The translations under genes and the position numbers were made by a program. The notes beneath the pieces were generated by a model, which did no database searches, was not told the origin of the DNA, and saw only the letters and a list, made by a program, of their open reading frames with translations. A stretch of 64,000 bases of DNA from Streptomyces sp. NBC_00258 (lineage in GTDB: Bacteria; Actinomycetota; Actinomycetes; Streptomycetales; Streptomycetaceae), in the NCBI RefSeq assembly GCF_036182465.1, contig NZ_CP108081.1, positions 10,974,001 through 11,038,000 of the forward strand, written 5' to 3'. Shown piece after piece: positions 42,452-51,273 of this stretch (positions within the stretch are counted from its first letter, which is position 1; each line of letters starts with the position of its first letter).

Positions 42452-43417
42452 ATGGACATCAGTGTGGTTGCCGCGGCACGAGAGGACGACAGCCCGGTCG
42501 ACGAGCCGTTGCGGGTGGCCGCGCTCGCCGACCGGCTCGGGTACCGCGAGGTGTGGGCCGGTGAGGGGCCCACCTGGGACGCCTTCGTACTCGCCACGGC
42601 GATCGGGCTCGCCACCGAGCGCGTCACACTGACCGCCGGGCCGGTTCCCGTCTCCGTACGAGACCCGTTGACGATCGCCAGAGGCGCGGCGTCGGCCGCC
42701 GCAGTGATCGGCCGCCCGGTCGGGGTGGCGCTGGGGACGTCCAGCAAGCGGGTGGTCGAAGGCGTCCACGGCCGGCCCCGCACCCGGCCCGCCGCCGCAC
42801 TGGCACAGTCCGCCGAGGCGGTACGCGGTCTCATGCACGGCGAACCCGGCGAGGAGATCGTGCCCGGCAGCACCTTCCGCCGACGTCAGCGACCGCCCGG
42901 CGGCCCGCTCACCGTGGCGGCGTTCGGAGACCGCGCGATCGCCGTGGCCGCCGCGCACGCCGACCGCATGCTGCTCGACGTCGTCTCCCCAGAGCAAGTA
43001 CGCGCCCTGCGCGGCAAGTTGACCGCGGCCGCCGAGCTCGCCGGCCGGACGCCGCCGCGACTGGCCGCCTGGCTGCCCGCGGCCGTCGACCCCGAGCCCG
43101 AGTCCCTGCGGCAGATCCTGCGGAGCATCGTCGGCTACCTGACCGTCCCGGGATACAGCGACGTGTTCGCCGCGGCCGGCTTCGGCGAGGCCGTCGATCT
43201 CGCCCGCTCCGACGCCACCCCGGAAACCCTCCTCGCCGCACTCCCACCCGAGGCGGCCAACACGCTTGCCCTGGTGGGAGACGCTTCGACCGTCCGCACC
43301 CGCATCGACGTGTACGCCGAGGCCGGCCTCGACGAGATCGCGGTGGTGCCTGCCACCGCGGGCGACCCGGCGGGGGAGCGGACGCTGACGGCGTTGGCGG
43401 ACCTGGTGTCCGGGTGA
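42452..43417 (+). CDS. LLM-class F420-dependent oxidoreductase
   Basis: A 321-residue TIM-barrel protein of the luciferase-like monooxygenase class: MDISVVAAAREDDSPVDEPLRVAALADRLGYREVWAGEG, then TERVTLTAGPVPVSVRDP and the substrate/cofactor region PVGVALGTSS. In actinomycetes such proteins usually use F420. No Shine-Dalgarno sequence precedes ATG 42452, so the message may be leaderless. Its stop overlaps the next start (GTGA). Confidence 0.88.
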   Translation: MDISVVAAAREDDSPVDEPLRVAALADRLGYREVWAGEGPTWDAFVLATAIGLATERVTLTAGPVPVSVRDPLTIARGAASAAAVIGRPVGVALGTSSKRVVEGVHGRPRTRPAAALAQSAEAVRGLMHGEPGEEIVPGSTFRRRQRPPGGPLTVAAFGDRAIAVAAAHADRMLLDVVSPEQVRALRGKLTAAAELAGRTPPRLAAWLPAAVDPEPESLRQILRSIVGYLTVPGYSDVFAAAGFGEAVDLARSDATPETLLAALPPEAANTLALVGDASTVRTRIDVYAEAGLDEIAVVPATAGDPAGERTLTALADLVSG

Positions 43418-43974
43418 TGGAGACGGACGAGGCCCACCGCCTGCATCATGGCCGGATGAGTGATCGTGAGGAACTGCCGGCAGCGGTGGACGCGGAAGCG
43501 CTGCTCGCGCTGGCCGAGGCGTACCACGCGCGGGGGACACGGGCGTTGGGTACCCGCGAGGCCAGTGGGCATCTCGTGAAGGTGTACGCGATCGAGGCGC
43601 CGGGTCGCGTCGTGACGGAGCGGGACGAGTCGGCGGCGCTGCGGATCGCCGGAGCGCATCTGGCGCTCGGGCGCGCCCGGGGGTCGCTGGGACTCGCCGT
43701 TCTGCTCGTGCACGCGGGAGGCGACGGGGACTACGTCCTCGTCTGCAACTGGATCGAGGGGTACATGTCCGACCTGGCTGTCTTCTCCGGTCCGGCCGGG
43801 CAGCCCGAACTGCTGCGGCCGGGGCGGGTGGGCCTCGCACCCTGCGTCTGGGAAGCCGCCGTCCTGGCCCATGAGCGCGACGCGTTCGCACGGCACCTCC
43901 TCGACGGCAGCGGCCCGGTCCCGGACCGGCTGGCCGCGTGGGGTGCGGACACCATGGCGGGAGACGTCCGATGA
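43414..43974 (+). CDS. Hypothetical protein coupled to F420 oxidoreductase and acetyltransferase
   Basis: A 186-residue protein of unknown family, with LPAAVDAEALLALAEAYHARGTRALG and VTERDESAALRIAGAHLALGRARGSLGLAVLLVHAGGDGDYVLVCNWIEGYMSDLAVFSG as its most ordered parts. Its GTG overlaps the oxidoreductase stop (GTGA) and its stop overlaps the GNAT start (ATGA). ATGs at 43417 and 43456 are alternatives. The coupling suggests function in one pathway with both neighbours, but none is known. Confidence 0.78.
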   Translation: MMETDEAHRLHHGRMSDREELPAAVDAEALLALAEAYHARGTRALGTREASGHLVKVYAIEAPGRVVTERDESAALRIAGAHLALGRARGSLGLAVLLVHAGGDGDYVLVCNWIEGYMSDLAVFSGPAGQPELLRPGRVGLAPCVWEAAVLAHERDAFARHLLDGSGPVPDRLAAWGADTMAGDVR

Positions 43975-44438
43975 CGGGCGCTCCACGTGTGAGGCACGCG
44001 CGCCCCGCCGACCTGCCGCGTGTCGCCGAACTGGCGGCAGAGCATGCCTCGTACGAGAAGTCCGCACCGCCCGTCCCCGACCTCGCCGAACGGCTTGAGG
44101 TTCTCCTGTTCGGCACGCCGGCACCGGGGTTGCGGTGCCTCGTGGCGGAGTTGCCCGACGGCGAGGTCGTCGGCTACGCCACCTGCGCGCCCGAAATCTC
44201 CACCTGGGAGGGCAGCGAGTACCTCACCATGGACTGTCTCTTCCTTCGCGACGGCAACCGGGGCCTCGGCCTCGGTGCCGCGCTGATGGAGGCCGTGGTG
44301 GCCGAGGCGCGGGACCTCGGGCTAACCGAGGTCCAGTGGCAGACCCCCGCGTGGAACGAGGGCGCGATCCGCTTCTACGACCGCCTCGGCGCACGGGCCA
44401 AGGAGAAACTCCGCTACTTCCTGCCGGTTGAGGGCTGA
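43971..44438 (+). CDS. GNAT acetyltransferase (diamine acetyltransferase-like)
   Basis: A 155-residue GNAT protein with the opening VRHARPADLPRVAELAAEHASYEKS, a central strand STWEGSEYLTMDCLFLRDGNRGLGLGAALMEAVVAEA holding the acetyl-CoA P-loop, and NEGAIRFYDRLGA near the end. The pattern is closest to spermidine/thialysine-type acetyltransferases; the substrate is inferred only. ATG 43971 overlaps the previous stop (ATGA). Confidence 0.88.
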   Translation: MTGAPRVRHARPADLPRVAELAAEHASYEKSAPPVPDLAERLEVLLFGTPAPGLRCLVAELPDGEVVGYATCAPEISTWEGSEYLTMDCLFLRDGNRGLGLGAALMEAVVAEARDLGLTEVQWQTPAWNEGAIRFYDRLGARAKEKLRYFLPVEG

Positions 44439-44496
44439 ACCGCCGAACCCATTGGCCGCTGAACCGTCGGCCCGCCCCGGGTCGGCCTTGTCCTGC

Positions 44497-45525
44497 TCAG
44501 GACAGGGGCGCTGTCGACCCCCTGATCACCACCCGGCAGGGCAGCGTCTCGACCCCCGAGCGCCGCGCCCCGGCGATCGCGGTGAACAGGGCGTGCGCGG
44601 CGGCGCGGCCCACCTGTTCCAGGTTCATGTCGACGCTCGTCAGGGGCGGCCGGGAGGCGGAGGTGAGGACCTGCCAGTTGTCGAAGCCCATGACCGCCAC
44701 GTCCTCCGGCACACGGTGGCCGCGCTCGCGCAGTACGTCCATGACACCGCGCGCTATCTGATCGCTTCCGCACAGGACGGCATCCATGTCCGGGTGCTGG
44801 TCGAGGAGCATCGCGGTGGCCGCCCGGCCCCAGCCCTCCGACCACACCCCGAACCGCGGCTCGCCGGCCAGGGCGAGGCCGGCGTCGGCGAGCGCGGCCA
44901 GGGCCCCCTCGGACCGTTCCTGCGAGGCGAGGTACCCGGGGTCACCGGTGATGTGTGCGATCCGCGTACGTCCACAGGCGAGCAGATGCTCCACCGCGAT
45001 CCGGCCGGCGCCAACGCTGTCGGGGACGATGGACAGATCCGCCGGATCCACGGACGGCGCGTACGCGTAGACGACGGGGACGGGCAGTTCGCGGCCCAGT
45101 GACGGACGCGGGTCGGTCCGGCTGCCCACCACGATGAGACCGTCGACCCGGCGGCCGAGCAGCGCGCGGACATGGTGCTGCTCGCGGATCGCGTCACCGC
45201 GGGCGTCGCAGAGGAACACGGCGACCTCGCCCGCGCCGAACGCGTCCTCCGCGCCCATGAGGATCGGGATGCTGAACCGGCCCTCCAGGTCGCTGGTGAG
45301 CAGCCCGACCGTGCCGGTCCGCCCGGCCAGCAGGCCACGGGCCACCTGGTTGGGCCGGAACGACAACCGCTCGGCCGCCTCGATCACCCGCTGTCTCGTC
45401 TCCGCACGTACCTGACTGCGGCCGTTGAGTGCCTTGGACGCGGTGCCGATCGACACGCCCGCCAGTCGGGCGACGTCGCTGAGCGTGGCGGGCTGCGAAC
45501 GGGAGGGGCCGGTGGCCTGTGCCAT
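44497..45525 (-). CDS. LacI-family repressor of the arabinoside locus
   Basis: A 342-residue regulator with the LacI helix-turn-helix (LSDVARLAGVSIGTASKALNGRSQVRAETRQRVIEAAERL, about residues 15-54) and a periplasmic-binding-like effector domain (GTVGLLTSDLEGRFSIPIL, DAVLCGSDQIARGVMDVL, DVAVMGFDNW). It is divergent from the ABC importer genes, and two dyads of LacI type lie between. It probably represses importer and hydrolases until an arabinose oligosaccharide binds. AGGAGC precedes the ATG. Confidence 0.92.
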   Translation of the reverse strand: MAQATGPSRSQPATLSDVARLAGVSIGTASKALNGRSQVRAETRQRVIEAAERLSFRPNQVARGLLAGRTGTVGLLTSDLEGRFSIPILMGAEDAFGAGEVAVFLCDARGDAIREQHHVRALLGRRVDGLIVVGSRTDPRPSLGRELPVPVVYAYAPSVDPADLSIVPDSVGAGRIAVEHLLACGRTRIAHITGDPGYLASQERSEGALAALADAGLALAGEPRFGVWSEGWGRAATAMLLDQHPDMDAVLCGSDQIARGVMDVLRERGHRVPEDVAVMGFDNWQVLTSASRPPLTSVDMNLEQVGRAAAHALFTAIAGARRSGVETLPCRVVIRGSTAPLS

Positions 45526-45603
45526 GGGGATTGCTCCTGTCTCGCGTCTCTCGCGTCATGTGCCGACGCCGTCGCGGGTGCACGCCGCCCGGAAAACAGT
45601 ACG

Positions 45604-45616
45604 CGAAACCGTTTCG
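45604..45616. promoter_or_regulatory. LacI-type operator 1
   Basis: CGAAACCGTTTCG is a perfect 13-bp palindrome around a central base, typical of LacI/GalR operators. It lies 79 bp upstream of the lacI-family start. Confidence 0.65.
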
Positions 45617-45673
45617 GTGCCGATGCTTCCCAGGGTTTCGAAGAATCCTCGTCAGCCGTTTCCTGCAAGGGGA

Positions 45674-45719
45674 TTGACGGGTTGTGAGTCGCGTCCTAGC
45701 GTCGCAGAAAACCTTTTCG
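45674..45719 (+). promoter_or_regulatory. Importer promoter with LacI-type operator 2
   Basis: TTGACG (45674-45679), 17 nt and TAGCGT (45697-45702) match the vegetative consensus. Immediately downstream, 45707-45719 (GAAAACCTTTTCG) matches operator 1 at 10 of 13 positions, overlapping the expected start point, as expected for repression. The 5' leader would be about 115 nt. Confidence 0.6.
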
Positions 45720-45824
45720 GTTTTGTTTCCTTCGCAGAGTTCTTCGCAGAGTTCAGTGCCACCACATCCATCGTCCCGAACGGCCGGCCCGCCCAGGGCC
45801 CGCCGCACACGAGGGGGATCGACC

Positions 45825-47144
45825 ATGGGGAGCACGGCCGGACCGCTTGGACACACACGCCGCCTCGTCACCGGTGCCATCGCGCTGCTCGCCGCCACGA
45901 GCCTGGTCACCGCATGCGGATCGGGGGCGGACGACTCTGGCGGCGGCGGGGGAGGGGGCGGAGCGGCGGGCGCCACCGGCACCGACGACGGCGCCAAGCT
46001 GACGATGTGGACGCGTGCGGCGACCAGGCCGCAGAGCGAGGCCCTGGTCAAGGCGTACAACGCGAGCCACAAGAACGAGATCGAGTTGACCGTCATCCCC
46101 ACCGACGACTACCAGGCCAAGGTCGGTGCCGCGGCCGGGTCCAAGGACCTGCCCGACCTCTTCGCCTCCGACGTGGTGTTCGTCCCGAACTACACCTCCA
46201 GCGGCCTCTTCGCCGACATCACCGGACGCGTCGACGCCCTGCCCTTCGCCGACAAGCTGGCCCAGTCGCACATCAAGGCCGGTACGTACGAGGAAAAGAA
46301 GTACGTCGTGCCCCACACCCTCGACCTGTCGGTGCTCTTCTACAACAAGGCGCTCTACAAGCAGGCGAAGCTCGACCCCGAGAAGCCGCCCACCAGCCTG
46401 AGCGAGTGGGACCAGCAGGCAAGGGCCGTGGACGCGCTGGGCAGTGGCGTCAACGGCACCTTCTTCGGGGGCAACTGCGGTGGATGCGGCGTCTTCACCT
46501 GGTGGCCCTCCATCTGGGCCGCGGGCGACGAGGTGCTGAACAAGGAGGGAACCGAGGCCGAGCTCTCCTCCGACACCGCCAAGAAGGTCTACGACACCTA
46601 CCGCGGATGGGTGGACGACGACATCGTGGCCCCGGGCGCACGTGACGAGACGGGCACGACCTGGACCGGCGTCTTCCCGAAGGGCAAGGTCGGCGTCATG
46701 CCGATGCCGTCCACCACCCTCGGGCTGATGCCCAAGGACCTCGACCTCGGTGTCGCGCCCATCCCAGGGCCCGACGGCGGCAAGTCCACCTTCGTCGGCG
46801 GCGACGCCGTCGGTATCTCCGCCACCAGCCAGTCCGCCGACCAGGCCTGGAACTTCCTCGCCTGGTCCCTGGGCGACAAGGCGCAGGTCGACGTCGTCGC
46901 CGCCAACAAGGACGTGGTCGCCCGCACCGATCTCGCGTCCAACAAGTACTCCGACGCGGACCCGCGGCTCGTGACGATCAACGAACTCGTGGCCGACGGC
47001 CACACCCCGTACGCCCTGAAGTTCGGCCAGACCTTCAACGACCCCAACGGGCCCTGGCTGACCCTGATGCGCAACGCCGTGTTCGGCGACGGCGCGAAGG
47101 TGGAGAAGGACAACGAGGCGGTTACTGCCTCACTGGCCGACTGA
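45825..47144 (+). CDS. ABC sugar transporter solute-binding lipoprotein
   Basis: A 439-residue lipoprotein. The signal ends ATSLVTAC, and a Gly-rich linker (residues 42-52) follows. The family-1 binding fold starts at KLTMWTRAATRPQSEALVKAYN and includes DLPDLFASDVVFVPNY and TSLSEWDQQARAVDALG. It should capture oligosaccharides released outside the cell. GAGGGGGA precedes the ATG. The two permease genes follow after a 160-bp gap with a repeat element; no ATPase gene is present, so a shared MsiK-type ATPase is probably used. Confidence 0.92.
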   Translation: MGSTAGPLGHTRRLVTGAIALLAATSLVTACGSGADDSGGGGGGGGAAGATGTDDGAKLTMWTRAATRPQSEALVKAYNASHKNEIELTVIPTDDYQAKVGAAAGSKDLPDLFASDVVFVPNYTSSGLFADITGRVDALPFADKLAQSHIKAGTYEEKKYVVPHTLDLSVLFYNKALYKQAKLDPEKPPTSLSEWDQQARAVDALGSGVNGTFFGGNCGGCGVFTWWPSIWAAGDEVLNKEGTEAELSSDTAKKVYDTYRGWVDDDIVAPGARDETGTTWTGVFPKGKVGVMPMPSTTLGLMPKDLDLGVAPIPGPDGGKSTFVGGDAVGISATSQSADQAWNFLAWSLGDKAQVDVVAANKDVVARTDLASNKYSDADPRLVTINELVADGHTPYALKFGQTFNDPNGPWLTLMRNAVFGDGAKVEKDNEAVTASLAD

Positions 47145-47160
47145 AGGGCACCACGGCGCT

Positions 47161-47240
47161 GAGGGACAGGGGCGCAGCCCGTCGTCCCTAAGGGGCGCGG
47201 GAACCGCGCGATCAGCCCCCACTCACCCGCAGCCCACCGT
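47161..47240. repeat. Streptomyces REP-like intergenic element
   Basis: The stretch contains the familiar pattern AAGGGGCGCGGGAACCGCGCGATCAGCCCCC...CCCGCAGCCC, known from many streptomycete intergenic regions. A compact stem (47195-47200 with 47204-47209, 3-nt loop) sits in its middle. Located between the binding protein and permease genes, it could attenuate or stabilise transcript ends. Confidence 0.65.
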
Positions 47241-47304
47241 CAAGGCTCCGGGCCACAGGCCTGATCCCACCCACTCCAACCACATCGCACGGCAGAGGAG
47301 AGCC

Positions 47305-48270
47305 ATGCAGGTGAAGGCGGCCGACCGAACGGCGCCCACGCACCGGAGCCCGCCGGAGCGCCGGACCCGCCCCCGGCGCACACCCGCGCGCCGGTGGCGG
47401 GCGTCCCGCAAGGCCCAGGGCCTCGCCTACGCGGCCCCCACGGCCGTGTTCGTCACGGCCTTCTTCCTGCTGCCGCTGCTGCTCGTCGGACAGATGTCAC
47501 TCAGCGACTGGCCCCTGCTCGCGGGAGACCGGGGCGTCAACGCGCCCGAGAACTACACCGACGCGGCCGACAGCACCCTGTTCTGGCCGGCGGTCCGCTT
47601 CACTCTCCTCTACACCGTGATCGTCACGGTCGTACTCATCGCACTGGCGCTCCTCCTCGCCCTGCTGGTGCAGGAGTTCCGCCCCGGCGCGGGCTTCTTC
47701 CGCACGGTCTACTTCCTGCCCAGCGCCCTGGGACTGGCCTCCGCGTCCCTGCTCTTCTGGGGCCTCTACAGCCCTACCACCGGCCCCCTCAGCAGCATCC
47801 TGGAGAGCCTCGGCCTGGTCGACGACCCGGTGTCCTTCCTCGGGACATCGACCTCCGCGTTGCTCTCGACGGTGTTCCTCATCGTCTGGAAGTTCGCCGG
47901 CTTCTACATGCTGATCCTCCTCGTGGGCCTCCAGCGCATTCCCCACGAGGTGTACGAGGCGGCCCGGATGGACGGCGCGAGCCGCGGCCAGATCTTCCGC
48001 TCCATCACGCTGCCGCTGCTGCGCCCGTCCCTCGCCCTGTGCCTGCTGCTCTGCGTGACCGGATCGCTGCTCGCCTTCGACCAGTTCTTCATCCTCACCA
48101 AGGGAGGACCGGACAACAGCACAGTCACCGTCGTCCAGTTGATCTACCGCGAGGCCTTCCAGCGCCTCAACCTCGGTACCGCCGCCGCTCTCTCGATCAT
48201 CGTGCTGGCCGTGCTGCTCCTGCTCAACGTCCTCCAGTTCCGCGGTCTGCGCCGCGCCGACGAGTCATGA
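47305..48270 (+). CDS. ABC sugar permease 1 (MalF/UgpA type)
   Basis: A 321-residue permease. A basic N-terminus of about 35 residues precedes six helices; the first starts at AYAAPTAVFVTAFFLLPLLL. The ATPase-docking EAA loop is at EVYEAARMDGASRGQIFRSITLPLLRP (about 214-240). GAGGAGA precedes the ATG. It pairs with the following gene to form the importer channel. Confidence 0.95.
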   Translation: MQVKAADRTAPTHRSPPERRTRPRRTPARRWRASRKAQGLAYAAPTAVFVTAFFLLPLLLVGQMSLSDWPLLAGDRGVNAPENYTDAADSTLFWPAVRFTLLYTVIVTVVLIALALLLALLVQEFRPGAGFFRTVYFLPSALGLASASLLFWGLYSPTTGPLSSILESLGLVDDPVSFLGTSTSALLSTVFLIVWKFAGFYMLILLVGLQRIPHEVYEAARMDGASRGQIFRSITLPLLRPSLALCLLLCVTGSLLAFDQFFILTKGGPDNSTVTVVQLIYREAFQRLNLGTAAALSIIVLAVLLLLNVLQFRGLRRADES

Positions 48271-48307
48271 AAGCCGCCTCATGAGCCTCGTGAGAGGGGA
48301 CACCACC

Positions 48308-49129
48308 GTGCTCACCCGCGCCCTCGGCCGGACGCCCTACTACGTGGTCGCCGGTGGACTGGCCGTCATCTTCCTGTTCCCGCTGGTGTGGAACGCCTGG
48401 GCCTCGGTCAGCGGACAGCCGGGCACCGCGCAGGAATCCGGCTACGGCCTCGGCAACTACCGGACGCTCCTCGACTACGACGCCGGCCTGTGGCGCTATC
48501 TCCTCAACAGCACCGTCGTGTCGGCGCTCACCGTCGCCCTGACCCTCGGAGTGTCACTGCTGGGCGGTTACGCCTTCGCCCGCTTCGACTTCCCCGGCAA
48601 GAACCTGCTGTTCCTGCTCACCCTGGCCATCCTGATGGTCCCGTACGCCACCCTCCTCATCCCGCTGTACGTGCTGCTCGGCAGGCTCCACCTGCAGAAC
48701 TCGCTGGTCGGGCTGAGCCTCGTACTGGCCATGTTCCAGCTGCCGTTCGCCACCTTCATGATGCGGATCTCGTTCGAGGCGGTACCGCGCGAACTGGAGG
48801 AGTCGGCGCTCGTCGACGGCTGCGGCACGGCGGGCGCGCTGCGCCGCGTCCTCCTGCCGGCGGTGCGTCCTGGGCTGATCACCGTGGGGCTCTTCGCGTT
48901 CCTCGCGGCCTGGAACGACTTCATCGCGCCGCTGATCCTCATCTCCGACAGCGAGAAGGCACCGCTGCCGCTGGCCGTCGCGAACCTGCGTCAGCAGAGC
49001 ATGGGCGCCGTCGACTACGGCGCGACCGAGGCCGGCGTGGTGGTCCTCGCCGTGCCCTGTCTGCTCCTCTTCCTGCTTCTGCAACGGCACTACATACGCG
49101 GCTTCATGTCAGGTGCGCTCAAGGGCTGA
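48308..49129 (+). CDS. ABC sugar permease 2 (MalG/UgpE type)
   Basis: A 273-residue permease with six helices and the EAA loop at ELEESALVDGCGTAGALRRVLLPAVRPG. GTG 48308 is chosen because GAGAGGGGA stands 8 nt upstream; ATG 48281 is an alternative giving 282 residues. It is the partner of the preceding permease. The next gene, GH127, begins 120 bp later. Confidence 0.93.
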   Translation: MLTRALGRTPYYVVAGGLAVIFLFPLVWNAWASVSGQPGTAQESGYGLGNYRTLLDYDAGLWRYLLNSTVVSALTVALTLGVSLLGGYAFARFDFPGKNLLFLLTLAILMVPYATLLIPLYVLLGRLHLQNSLVGLSLVLAMFQLPFATFMMRISFEAVPRELEESALVDGCGTAGALRRVLLPAVRPGLITVGLFAFLAAWNDFIAPLILISDSEKAPLPLAVANLRQQSMGAVDYGATEAGVVVLAVPCLLLFLLLQRHYIRGFMSGALKG

Positions 49130-49249
49130 CGTGCCTCGCAGACCCCTGAATCGCCGTGACACCGACCCGAACAGACCTGATCGGACCGGCACCGACCCGA
49201 ACGGACAACCGGAAGGACGAACCGAAGGCATGAACTGGTGAGGGAGAAC

Positions 49250-51271
49250 ATGGCACGGTCATCCGTCCTGCCGGTGGCGCCGACCCGGGGCAGGCTGCGG
49301 CCACTCGGTCTCGACGAAGTCAGGATCACCGGAGGTTTCTGGGCCCGACGCCGCCACGTCAACGCGACCGCCACACTCGGACACTGCCGCGACTGGATGG
49401 AACGCGTCGGCTGGACCGGCAACTTCCGCGCCGCCGCCGAGGGCCGGATCCACCGGGACCGGCGGGGCCGCGAGTTCACCGACGCCGACGTCTACAAGCT
49501 GCTCGAAGCCATGGCCTGGGAGGCCGCCGGGCAGGGCGCGGGTGCCCCGCTGGACGCCGAGATCGCCGCGCTCACCGAGATCATCGCACCGGCCCAGGAA
49601 CCGGACGGCTATCTCAACACCGCCTTCGGCGCCCCGGGTCAGGAGCCCCGCTACAGCGACCTCGAATGGGGCCACGAGCTGTACTGCTACGGCTACCTCG
49701 TCCAGGCGGGCGTGGCCCAGACCCGCGCCCGGGGCGCGGGCGAGCTGGCGAAGATCGCCCGGCGGGCGGCCGACCACGTGTGCGCCACCTTCGGCCGGGG
49801 CGGTATCGAGCGCGTCTGCGGTCACCCTGAGATCGAGATGGCCCTGGTGGAGCTGGCCAGACTGACGGGGGAGCAGCGCTATCTCGACCAGGCCGCGCTC
49901 TTCGTCGACCGCCGCGGACACGGCACCCTCGCAGATCCCGAGTTCGGCCGCGCCTACTACCAGGACGACATGCCCGTCCCGGACGCCACGGTGCTGCGCG
50001 GACACGCCGTCCGCGCCCTCTACCTCGCGGCGGGCGCCGTCGACGTGGCGGTGGAGACCGGGGACGAAGACCTGCTCGCCGCCGTCGTACGGCAGTGGGA
50101 GGCCACGGTCGCCCGGCGGACCTATCTGACCGGCGGCATGGGCTCGCACCACCGGGACGAGGCCTTCGGCGACGACTTCGTGCTGCCGCCCGACCGCGCC
50201 TACTCGGAGACCTGCGCCGGTGTCGCCTCCGTGATGCTCAGCTGGCGGCTGCTGCTCGCCACCGGCGAACCACGCTTCGCGGACCTGGCCGAGCGGACCC
50301 TGTTCAACGTGGTCGCGACCTCCCCGTCCGACGACGGCCGGGCCTTCTTCTACGCCAACACCCTGCACCGGCGCCGCCGCGGCACCACACCCGCCACGGA
50401 CACCGACAGCCCGCGCGCCGAGTCGAGCCTGCGCGCACCCTGGTTCGCGGTGTCCTGCTGCCCCACCAATGTGGCGCGGACCCTGGCCCAGCTGCCCGGC
50501 TATCTGGCCACGGCGGACGACCACGGCGTGCAGCTGCACCAGTACGCCGACTCGGAGATCACCACCTCCCTCGCGGGCGGCCACGGCGTCGCGCTGCGGG
50601 TCCGTACCGACTACCCGTCCGGCGGGCACGTGGCCGTACGGATCGGCAGGTCCCCTGACCGGCCCTGGACCCTAGCGCTGCGCGTCCCCGCGTGGACGAC
50701 GGGCGCCACCGCATGGCTGGTCGACCCGGACGGGTCACGCCGCGTCGTCGCCCCGGGCACGGCCGAGATCACCCGGGTCTTCCGGCCGGGTGACGAGATC
50801 CGGCTCGAACTGCCCGTGGCCCCGCGCTGGACACGCGCCGACCAGCGCATCGACGCGATTCGCGGTACGGCGGCGGTCGAGCGCGGGCCGCTGGTGTACT
50901 GCGCCGAGTCCGTGGACCTGCCGGACGGCCACGAAGTCGACGCGATACGGGTGGACCCGTCCGCCCGGCCGACGGACGGACCGGCCGGACCGGATGAAGC
51001 GAGCGGCACCGTCGTGGTCGCCGGGGAACTCCTCGCACACGCCGAAGCGACCGACACGGCCTGGCCGTACGAGCCGCTGGACCGTCCCCTCGCGTCGGAC
51101 ACCGCCCGTACGGGGATCGTCCTGGTGCCCTATCACTCCTGGGCCGGCCGAGGCCCCTCCACGATGCGCGTGTGGCTGCCCACCGCGGAACCGGACCGAG
51201 CCGCGGAACCGGAACTCCGCGAGGAAAGGGACCGCCCCGCAGACCCGGACAGCACCCCCACAGGGAGGTAG
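49250..51271 (+). CDS. GH127 beta-L-arabinofuranosidase, cytoplasmic
   Basis: A 673-residue (alpha/alpha)6 glycosidase of the GH127/DUF1680 family. By alignment to Bifidobacterium HypBA1, Glu320 and Cys322 (ETC) correspond to zinc ligands Glu338 and Cys340, Cys403-Cys404 (CCPTN) to Cys417 (nucleophile) and Cys418, and Glu304 to acid/base Glu322; the spacing fits exactly. There is no signal peptide, so it should act inside the cell on imported beta-1,2-L-arabino-oligosaccharides. ATG 49250 has AGGGAG upstream. Its stop overlaps the ribosome binding site of the next gene. Confidence 0.93.
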   Translation: MARSSVLPVAPTRGRLRPLGLDEVRITGGFWARRRHVNATATLGHCRDWMERVGWTGNFRAAAEGRIHRDRRGREFTDADVYKLLEAMAWEAAGQGAGAPLDAEIAALTEIIAPAQEPDGYLNTAFGAPGQEPRYSDLEWGHELYCYGYLVQAGVAQTRARGAGELAKIARRAADHVCATFGRGGIERVCGHPEIEMALVELARLTGEQRYLDQAALFVDRRGHGTLADPEFGRAYYQDDMPVPDATVLRGHAVRALYLAAGAVDVAVETGDEDLLAAVVRQWEATVARRTYLTGGMGSHHRDEAFGDDFVLPPDRAYSETCAGVASVMLSWRLLLATGEPRFADLAERTLFNVVATSPSDDGRAFFYANTLHRRRRGTTPATDTDSPRAESSLRAPWFAVSCCPTNVARTLAQLPGYLATADDHGVQLHQYADSEITTSLAGGHGVALRVRTDYPSGGHVAVRIGRSPDRPWTLALRVPAWTTGATAWLVDPDGSRRVVAPGTAEITRVFRPGDEIRLELPVAPRWTRADQRIDAIRGTAAVERGPLVYCAESVDLPDGHEVDAIRVDPSARPTDGPAGPDEASGTVVVAGELLAHAEATDTAWPYEPLDRPLASDTARTGIVLVPYHSWAGRGPSTMRVWLPTAEPDRAAEPELREERDRPADPDSTPTGR

Positions 51272-51273
51272 TC

